A DNA stretch of 13,021 bases from Terrimonas_A sp036262095. GTDB lineage: Bacteria > Bacteroidota > Bacteroidia > Chitinophagales > Chitinophagaceae. The position numbers and the translations under genes were made by a program. How positions within the stretch are numbered: position 1 is the first letter of the stretch; each line of letters starts with the position of its first letter. The notes under the pieces were generated by a model. It was not told where the DNA came from, made no database searches, and worked only from the letters and a program-made list of their open reading frames with translations. Below, one piece after another: positions 1 to 5,298 of this stretch. The DNA is taken from the NCBI GenBank assembly GCA_036262095.1, contig DATAJQ010000089.1, forward strand, positions 1 through 13,021. Direction: 5' to 3'.

Positions 1-209
1 AAGCCTTCATTGCCGGTGTTGATGGAACTATTGAAATTCATATCGAGCAGTATCACATCAAAGCTGTCTTTTGACAAATGCCAGCGAAGGTTTTCAGGGT
101 TCTTTTCCGTTACAACATCTTTTACTTCTGTTTTCAATAAAAGCCGCACGGCGGTGAGCACATCGGTATCATCATCTATGATCAGGATGGAGGCATTCTT
201 TAGGTTCAT
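1..209 (-). CDS. Response regulator, N-terminal receiver domain (probable NtrC-class sigma-54 activator), partial
   Basis: The reverse strand from the ATG at 209 reads 69 codons without a stop and runs off the left edge, so only the receiver domain is visible. It starts MNLKNASILIIDDD, giving the acidic pocket at residues 12-14. The strand VILLDMNF places the phospho-accepting aspartate at residue 56. The following segment, ending INTGNEG (63-69), is typical of Bacteroidota receivers fused to an AAA+ sigma-54-interaction domain and a Fis-type helix-turn-helix, but neither of those domains is in the window, so the NtrC-class call is inference from the receiver. It would receive phosphate from a sensor kinase, perhaps encoded just beyond the left edge. 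It is transcribed divergently from the export operon starting at 528, the usual arrangement for a local regulator. Receiver identity is very secure; the output domain is not. Confidence 0.88.
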   Translation of the reverse strand, partial: MNLKNASILIIDDDTDVLTAVRLLLKTEVKDVVTEKNPENLRWHLSKDSFDVILLDMNFNSSINTGNEG

Positions 210-237
210 ATTATCTTTTTGAGGACTCAACATTCAG

Positions 238-263
238 TTTCCGGTAGCTGTTGCTGCCGGAAA
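238..263. repeat. Inverted repeat just upstream of the regulator start
   Basis: TTTCCGG at 238-244 is matched perfectly by CCGGAAA at 257-263, with a 12-base spacer. The near arm lies 29 bases upstream of the regulator ATG at 209. It could be an operator for autoregulation, or a hairpin in the 5' leader of the regulator mRNA. The symmetry is seen directly; the function is unknown, and a 7-base match can occur by chance. Confidence 0.35.
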
Positions 264-430
264 ACACATTACTGCAAGTATACCATAATTACAAAGTGGT
301 GGCAACTAATTCTTTAATAAAAAACCCTGTTCAGAGGGCTGTATCAAAATCGGACAGTGGTTGTATCGAAAGAGAACGATTTTTAAGCTATTTTTAATAT
401 AATTAGCTGTAAATCAATAGTATTTGGAAC

Positions 431-446
431 TGGCATATTTATGACT
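431..446 (+). promoter_or_regulatory. Weak sigma-54 promoter candidate for the export operon
   Basis: TGGCA at 431-435 matches the -24 box of the sigma-54 consensus (TGGCAC-N5-TTGC). At the expected -12 position the sequence is TGAC, keeping only the first T and the C, and the sixth base of the -24 box is T, which is often tolerated. It lies about 80 bases before the GTG at 528, a plausible leader length. The case rests partly on the divergent regulator being of the sigma-54 activator type. The poor -12 box means it may be coincidence. Confidence 0.22.
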
Positions 447-527
447 TAACAGGGTTGTCGCCCTGCAAAACCTGCCGGAACAGACTGGCAAAAACAGGGA
501 GCTATTAATCATTAAAGTTATATATCT

Positions 528-1781
528 GTGGATCGAGTTATTGCAAAAAAGAAATGGGGTAAGAAAAGAATACTTACGTTGGCCGGCGTGCTGGGCATTG
601 CCACTCTTGCCGTAGCCAGTTATATCGCTACCACCAAGAAATCACAATTGAACGTAGATGTTGAACGCATTACCATCAGCGAAATCAAGAAAGGACCTTT
701 TCTGGAATTCATTCCTGTGAATGGCGTGGTGATGCCTGTGACCACGATCTACCTTGATGCACTGGAAGGTGGAAGGGTGGAAGAAAAATATGTGGAGGAT
801 GGAGCTGTAATGAAAAAGGGAGAACCTATTCTGCGCCTGTCCAATACAGACCTGGAGCTGAACCTGGTGAACCAGGAAACATCCGTGTATAACCTGCTTA
901 CCCAAATGCAGATCTCGCAGAACGCTGCCCGTCAGAACACGATCGGCAAACTGAACCAGATGACGGATGTGGAAAGCCAGTTGAAAGAAGCAGAACGTTT
1001 ATACAAACTCAATAAACATCTCTACGAAGAAAAAGCCATCGGCTTGCAGGAATTCAAGAAATCGGAGAATGATTACAATTATCAATTAGCAAAACAGCAA
1101 CTGTCCAGGCAGATTCTGAACCAGGATTCCCTTTCTGTTAAGCAGGAATTTGACCAGGCTAAGCAATCCTATGGCCGTACGCAAAATGCATTGAACGTAA
1201 TGCGTAAAAAAGTAGGCGATCTTATTGTAAGGGCACCGGTTGATGGTCAATTGACCTCACTGGATGCGGAGATCGGCCAATCCAAAAATAAAGGGGAAAG
1301 ACTGGGACAGATCGATGTACTGAGCGGTTTTAAAGTAAGGGCGGATATTGATGAACATTATATTTCCCGGATCTATACAGGCCTTGGCGGCACTTTCACG
1401 TTTGCCAATAAGCAATATAAGCTGACAATTAAAAAAGTATATACCCAGGTAACCAATGGCCGCTTCCAGGTGGATATGGAATTTGAAGGCGAAGCGCCTC
1501 AGAATATCCGTCGTGGACAAACCCTGCAGATCGGGCTTGCACTGAGCGAAGAAACAACGGCACTCCTGCTGCCAAGGGGTGGATTCCATCAGCAAACCGG
1601 TGGCAACTGGATATTCAAATTAAGCGAAGACGGGAAAACTGCATATAAAGTGGACATCCAGCTGGGAATGCAAAGCCCTGATTTTTACCAGGTGCTGAGC
1701 GGCCTGAAAGAAGGGGATAAGGTGGTTACCTCAAGCTATGAGAACTACGGGGACATGCAGGAATTAGTGTTGAAAAAATAA
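528..1781 (+). CDS. Periplasmic adaptor (membrane fusion protein, HlyD/MacA-like) of an efflux system
   Basis: This 417-residue protein is the periplasmic linker of a tripartite exporter, joining an inner-membrane pump to an outer-membrane channel. One N-terminal membrane anchor (about residues 15-34) follows the basic stretch KKKWGKKR; there is no lipobox cysteine. The first half of the lipoyl domain lies around 60-104 (GGRVEEKYVEDGAVMKKGEP). A long polar, probably coiled-coil hairpin rich in Q, K and E spans about 105-228. The second lipoyl half begins LIVRAPVDGQL (232-242). A beta-barrel (about 265-340) and a membrane-proximal domain ending GLKEGDKVVTSS (392-403) complete the order. The start is GTG: the product begins (M)DRVIAKKKW, which resembles the N-termini I recall for Bacteroidota adaptors, and no suitable ATG lies nearby. 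It is the first gene of the operon. The neighbouring MacB-type ATPase and permeases suggest it serves an ABC pump rather than an RND pump, although its family covers both. Confidence 0.9.
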   Translation: MDRVIAKKKWGKKRILTLAGVLGIATLAVASYIATTKKSQLNVDVERITISEIKKGPFLEFIPVNGVVMPVTTIYLDALEGGRVEEKYVEDGAVMKKGEPILRLSNTDLELNLVNQETSVYNLLTQMQISQNAARQNTIGKLNQMTDVESQLKEAERLYKLNKHLYEEKAIGLQEFKKSENDYNYQLAKQQLSRQILNQDSLSVKQEFDQAKQSYGRTQNALNVMRKKVGDLIVRAPVDGQLTSLDAEIGQSKNKGERLGQIDVLSGFKVRADIDEHYISRIYTGLGGTFTFANKQYKLTIKKVYTQVTNGRFQVDMEFEGEAPQNIRRGQTLQIGLALSEETTALLLPRGGFHQQTGGNWIFKLSEDGKTAYKVDIQLGMQSPDFYQVLSGLKEGDKVVTSSYENYGDMQELVLKK

Positions 1782-1836
1782 ACTGTGCATTATCCGTAAC
1801 AAGATGCTGCGAACAACGTACAATAAAAAACAAACC

Positions 1837-2043
1837 ATGAAACGGAAATCAATTTATCTCTTCTTCCTGATCTGCTTTATGAGCATGATCTCCTCGGCAA
1901 GGCAGAGGTATTACAGTTCGGCCCTGGATATGGATAATACCATAAATGAAGTGGCCAAAACCAAAGCACCCCCAGCATGTGAGGCCGGGAAAGGGGAAGG
2001 CTTTGACCTGTCGCCGGTTGGTTTTTTTGTACTGAATATGTAA
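1837..2043 (+). CDS. Small hypothetical protein with a putative signal peptide
   Basis: A 68-residue frame lies between the adaptor and the ATPase, on the same strand. I do not recognise it. From the ATG at 1837 it starts MKRKSIYLFFLICFMSM, a textbook signal peptide: basic N-region, hydrophobic core, then ISSARQ with likely cleavage after SSA. The mature part would be about 45 residues, polar and acidic at first (DMDNTINEV), with a single cysteine in KAPPACEAGKGEGF and a hydrophobic end (VGFFVLNM). An in-frame ATG at 1804 would add 11 residues; I prefer 1837 because it puts the KRK stretch directly at the start. The last third is encoded inside a palindromic DNA segment, so that part may reflect a nucleic-acid structure more than protein selection. 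It could be a real secreted peptide, a leader peptide, or a decayed gene. Confidence 0.45.
   Translation: MKRKSIYLFFLICFMSMISSARQRYYSSALDMDNTINEVAKTKAPPACEAGKGEGFDLSPVGFFVLNM
1957..2028 (+). terminator. Nested palindrome followed by T7: possible attenuator or partial terminator
   Basis: AAAACCAA (1957-1964) is complementary to TTGGTTTT (2018-2025), the latter running into a T7 tract (2022-2028). Inside lies CAAAGC (1962-1967) against GCTTTG (2000-2005), adjoined by CCCCC (1969-1973) facing GGGG (1993-1996). The two stems overlap by three bases, so they may partly exclude each other. The whole sits at the end of the small reading frame and about 45 bases before the ATPase ATG. A stem ending in a U-tract would resemble an intrinsic terminator, but the outer loop is long (53 bases), so partial termination or attenuation is the more cautious reading. 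It could also be a dispersed palindromic repeat. Confidence 0.35.
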
Positions 2044-2073
2044 GATACTCTTCACCTAAATAAACAATCTGAA

Positions 2074-2751
2074 ATGATTAAGATTACTGATCTTGAAAAA
2101 ATTTACCGCACCGAAGAAGTGGAAACAGTAGCCCTGAATAAACTTACCATCGATGTAAAAGAAGGCGAGTTTGTGGCTATCATGGGGCCCTCCGGTTGCG
2201 GCAAATCCACGTTGCTGAACATTCTCGGCCTGCTGGATGACCCTGATGCCGGAAGCTTTGTTTTTAATGGCATTGAAGTGGCCAAGTTTAACGAAAGAAG
2301 ACGCGCCGATCTCCGCAAAAGGAATATCGGGTTCGTGTTCCAGAGCTTTAACCTGATCGATGAACTTACCGTTTTTGAAAACGTGGAGCTTCCCCTGATC
2401 TATACCGGCGTGAAAGCAGCTGAAAGAAAGAAAAGGGTGGATGAAGTGCTGGACAAAGTACAGATCATGCACCGCCGGAACCACTATCCCCAGCAATTAT
2501 CCGGTGGTCAGCAACAGCGTGTGGCCGTAGCCAGGGCTGTGGTGAATAATCCCAAGCTGATCCTGGCGGATGAGCCTACCGGTAATCTTGACTCCAGCAA
2601 TGGTAATGAAGTAATGCAAATGCTGACTGACTTGAATGAACAGGGCACTACCATTGTAATGGTAACACACAGTGAGCATGATGCACGTTACAGTCACCGC
2701 ATCATCCGCATGCTCGACGGACAGACTGTATTGGAAAATATCATGGTTTAA
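2074..2751 (+). CDS. ABC transporter ATP-binding protein (MacB/LolD family)
   Basis: This 225-residue nucleotide-binding subunit hydrolyses ATP at the cytoplasmic face to drive an FtsX-type permease. All motifs are intact and in order: Walker A GPSGCGKST (38-46), Q-loop glutamine 90 in GFVFQSFNL, signature LSGGQQQR (142-149), Walker B LILADEP (162-168) with catalytic glutamate 167, D-loop NLDS (171-174) and H-loop histidine 199 in VTHS. Length and the FVFQSFNLIDELTVFENVELPL segment fit the MacB/LolD/FtsE-like group rather than importers. It is a stand-alone domain, unlike MacB of proteobacteria where ATPase and permease are fused. It lies 30 bases after the small frame and 35 before the first permease. 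It is the only ATPase in the window and probably serves all the permeases downstream, which is inference. A LolD-like lipoprotein-sorting role is less likely given the adaptor gene. Confidence 0.95.
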   Translation: MIKITDLEKIYRTEEVETVALNKLTIDVKEGEFVAIMGPSGCGKSTLLNILGLLDDPDAGSFVFNGIEVAKFNERRRADLRKRNIGFVFQSFNLIDELTVFENVELPLIYTGVKAAERKKRVDEVLDKVQIMHRRNHYPQQLSGGQQQRVAVARAVVNNPKLILADEPTGNLDSSNGNEVMQMLTDLNEQGTTIVMVTHSEHDARYSHRIIRMLDGQTVLENIMV

Positions 2752-2786
2752 TCAATTCATTTCACTTACTCCTATAGCAAGAAGAT

Positions 2787-5207
2787 ATGATCAGGAATTA
2801 CATCAAAGTGGCTTTCCGGAACATTATACGGCATAAAGCTTTTTCTTTTCTTAATGTGTTTGGTTTGACCATTGGCATTGCTGCCTGCCTGCTTCTGTTT
2901 ATGGTAGTAAGGTATGAGATGAGCTATGATAAATTCTTACCGGGTCATCAGTCCATTTACCATATCATCACAAAGTCCATGACGACCGAGGGTGAAGAGT
3001 ATCACTCGGGCGTTCCTTATCCTGCATTGGACGCATTGAAGGTAGATATGCCTGATTTGACTGTAGGATCTCTGTATTCCAGCTATGGAAGCCAGGTGAC
3101 GGTTTTAGGTAAAGACCCGAATACTGAAGGGGGTAAGAAATTCATTGAAGAAACAGGGGTGTTCTTTGCTGATCCAAATCTGTTCAAGGTGTTTAAGTTC
3201 CCCTGGTTAAGCGGCTCTCCCGAAGTACTCGATGAGCCGAATATGACCGTGCTCACGCAAAAGATGGCGGAGAAATATTTTGGCAACTGGCAGGACGCAG
3301 TCGGCCAGTTTATCCGTTTGGATAATGCCATGAACCTGAAAGTGGCAGGGATATTAAAGGACGTTCCTGCTAATTCTGATTTCCCGCTTGCCATAGTTAC
3401 ATCATTTATCACTTCAAAAAATAATCCCGGCACTTTCGGCTATAATACCCAATGGGGCAGCGTTACGAGCAACTACCAGATCTTTATGAGCCTGCCCGGG
3501 GGAATAAGCCCTGAAGCAATGAACAAAAGGCTGGAGGCGTTCAGTAAAAAGCATTATCCGCCAGGTTCCAACAACCGGCAGCAAAGGGTGAACGTTCTGC
3601 AGCCGCTTGATCAGATACATTTCGATAGCCGCGTCAATAATTTTGGTGATCATATCACCAGCAAGACCACTTTATGGACCTTATCCCTGATCGGGGTATT
3701 GATCATTGTAATGGCTTGTATCAACTTTATTAATCTTTCCACTGCACAGGCGATCAACCGTTCAAAGGAAGTCGGTATCCGGAAAGTGTTAGGCAGTAAA
3801 CGTACTAACCTGTTCTGGCAGATGATGGGAGAAACAGGGATCATTGTATTAATGGCGATCGTGCTGGCAGTGGCCATAGCTGCTGTATGCCTGCCATTTA
3901 TCAGCAATGTGGCTTCCATCAACGAAAAGCTCAGTGTGCTGACCCCTTCTGTACTGTTGTTTATGATCGGGGCAGGCATAGTGGTCACCTTATTCTCTGG
4001 TGCATATCCGGCTCTGATATTGTCAGGCTTCAAGCCCATGCTGGCATTGAAAAATAAGATCACTTCAGCAAGCATCGGTGGCATTTCCCTGAGAAGAGGA
4101 TTGGTAGTAACACAGTTTGCCATTTCGCAAATGCTGATCATCTGCACCATTGTTGCTATCAGCCAGATGAATTCTGTAAGGAATGCCGATCTTGGTTTTA
4201 ATAAAGAAGCTGTGCTGGTATTGAATGGTAATGCAGACAGCGTGATCTTCGCCGGGCAAATGGCTTTTAAGCAGGATCTGCTGAGGCTCAACGGCGTTGA
4301 GTCGGTAAGTTTCAGCAGCGATGTTCCTTCATCAGACAATAACTGGTCAACCAATTTTTCGTATAACCATAAAGACGATGAAAATTTCGATCTCTACATG
4401 AAGTTTGGGGATGAAGATTATTTTAAAACATTTGGTGTTCAGTTCCTGGCTGGCCGGGAATATGCGCACAGCGATACAATAAGAGATGCCGTAGTGAACG
4501 AAACTTTAATCAAAAAGCTGGGTGTGAAAAATCCTGCTGATGCTATTGGCCAGGATATCAGGATGGGCAGAAGCCCCTGGATAAAGATCGTTGGGGTGGT
4601 AAAAGATTTTAAGACCAATTCACTCCGCGAAGATATCAAACCAACCATCATCACTTCAAGGCAGAATGTGTATGCATACACCAATGTGAAAATGAAAAGC
4701 AGGAACCTGGCTCAAACCAGGGATGCTGTTCAGAAAATCTGGGATAAACATTACCCTGCCTATGCCAACCGCAGTTATTTCATGGATGAGAGCATTGAGG
4801 ATTTTTATCGCCAGGAAACTCAACTCTCTTTACTGTATAAAATATTTTCCGGTATAGCCATTCTTATTTCCTGCCTGGGCCTATACGGACTGGTTTCTTT
4901 TATGGCTGTGCAGCGCAGAAAGGAAGTAGGTGTACGCAAGGTATTGGGCGCATCAGTGGGCCATATCGTTTACCTGTTTTCAAGAGAGTTTACCATTCTT
5001 ATCCTGATTGCTTTTGCTATAGCTGCGCCACTGGCCTGGTATATGATGAGCCAATGGCTGAACAATTTCAATTACCGGATCAATATAGGAGTATGGGTTT
5101 TTGTACTGGCTGTATTGGTCTCCGTGGTGATAGCATGGGTCACTGTTGGCTATAAGTCAGTGAAAGCGGCCCTGGTCAACCCTGTGAAATCACTACGTTC
5201 AGAATAA
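2787..5207 (+). CDS. FtsX/MacB-type ABC permease 1 (eight-helix, duplicated)
   Basis: An 806-residue inner-membrane permease made of two FtsX-like halves. Helix 1 is at about 20-42, followed by a large periplasmic domain (about 43-290) of the MacB_PCD type, then helices near 296-316, 348-370 and 387-410. The second half repeats this: helix 436-458, periplasmic domain to about 680, then helices near 684-706, 735-753 and 768-789. Cytoplasmic coupling elements are EVGIRKVLG (328-336) and EVGVRKVLGAS (713-723), and the tail is NPVKSLRSE. The duplicated architecture implies one polypeptide could supply both permease halves. It follows the ATPase directly, so it is the best candidate for its primary partner. 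Its first periplasmic domain lacks the KWRLY segment of permeases 3 and 4, while its C-terminal NFNYRINIGV is shared with permease 4. Substrate unknown. Confidence 0.93.
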   Translation: MIRNYIKVAFRNIIRHKAFSFLNVFGLTIGIAACLLLFMVVRYEMSYDKFLPGHQSIYHIITKSMTTEGEEYHSGVPYPALDALKVDMPDLTVGSLYSSYGSQVTVLGKDPNTEGGKKFIEETGVFFADPNLFKVFKFPWLSGSPEVLDEPNMTVLTQKMAEKYFGNWQDAVGQFIRLDNAMNLKVAGILKDVPANSDFPLAIVTSFITSKNNPGTFGYNTQWGSVTSNYQIFMSLPGGISPEAMNKRLEAFSKKHYPPGSNNRQQRVNVLQPLDQIHFDSRVNNFGDHITSKTTLWTLSLIGVLIIVMACINFINLSTAQAINRSKEVGIRKVLGSKRTNLFWQMMGETGIIVLMAIVLAVAIAAVCLPFISNVASINEKLSVLTPSVLLFMIGAGIVVTLFSGAYPALILSGFKPMLALKNKITSASIGGISLRRGLVVTQFAISQMLIICTIVAISQMNSVRNADLGFNKEAVLVLNGNADSVIFAGQMAFKQDLLRLNGVESVSFSSDVPSSDNNWSTNFSYNHKDDENFDLYMKFGDEDYFKTFGVQFLAGREYAHSDTIRDAVVNETLIKKLGVKNPADAIGQDIRMGRSPWIKIVGVVKDFKTNSLREDIKPTIITSRQNVYAYTNVKMKSRNLAQTRDAVQKIWDKHYPAYANRSYFMDESIEDFYRQETQLSLLYKIFSGIAILISCLGLYGLVSFMAVQRRKEVGVRKVLGASVGHIVYLFSREFTILILIAFAIAAPLAWYMMSQWLNNFNYRINIGVWVFVLAVLVSVVIAWVTVGYKSVKAALVNPVKSLRSE

Positions 5208-5231
5208 GTTTTTACCACATACATCTCTTCA

Positions 5232-5259
5232 ACGGCAATTTCCTGGAAGTAATTGTCGT
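5232..5259 (+). repeat. Intercistronic hairpin between permeases 1 and 2
   Basis: ACGGCAATT (5232-5240) pairs with AATTGTCGT (5251-5259), giving nine base pairs in RNA with one G-U wobble and a 10-base loop. No U-tract follows immediately (the next bases are AACGAAATT), so it is not a classical intrinsic terminator. It sits in the longest spacer between permease genes (91 bases). It could mark an RNA processing or stability boundary that changes expression of the downstream permeases relative to the ATPase. The stem is read directly; the role is inference. Confidence 0.4.
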
Positions 5260-5298
5260 AACGAAATTATTTTATCAGGTTTAATATAACAGATCAGC

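Larger units (their letters stand above)
210..527. promoter_or_regulatory. Divergent intergenic region between regulator and export operon
   Basis: These 318 bases hold no convincing gene and should carry promoters for both directions. The region is AT-rich, especially 310-325 and 380-420. Visible structure includes a 7-base inverted repeat TTTCCGG/CCGGAAA (238-244 and 257-263), another AAAATCG/CGATTTT (346-352 and 377-383) with an inner ATCG/CGAT pair (365-368 and 377-380), and TGGCA at 300, 431 and 486. I could not find a clean Bacteroidota housekeeping promoter (TAnnTTTG with an upstream TTG) in either orientation. The promoter function is inferred from the divergent layout. Confidence 0.6.

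Noticed and set aside
10..222. Plus-strand open frame of 70 residues at the left edge
   Set aside because: It is antisense to the receiver domain, whose motifs are unmistakable; the plus-strand product is serine/phenylalanine rich without any recognisable feature.
300..314. TGGCA at 300 as a sigma-54 -24 box
   Set aside because: The expected -12 position reads TCTT, with neither G nor C of the consensus.
486..502. TGGCA at 486 followed by GC at 501-502 as a sigma-54 promoter
   Set aside because: The GG to GC spacing is two bases too long, a distance known to abolish sigma-54 promoters, and it would leave a leader of only about 15 bases.
1849..2055. Minus-strand 68-residue frame opposite the small secreted protein
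   Set aside because: It faces against the operon, has no signal or motif, and the plus-strand alternative has a clear signal peptide. The choice is not certain because both are short.
3650..4354. Long minus-strand open frame (234 residues) inside permease 1
   Set aside because: Antisense shadow of conserved permease helices and the EVGIRKVLG motif; similar antisense frames occur at the homologous place in permeases 3 and 4, as expected from shared codon bias.
5208..5298. Intrinsic terminator ending the first transcript after permease 1
   Set aside because: The stem is not followed by a U-tract, and a same-strand paralogue follows directly, so termination is not supported; kept only as a hairpin.
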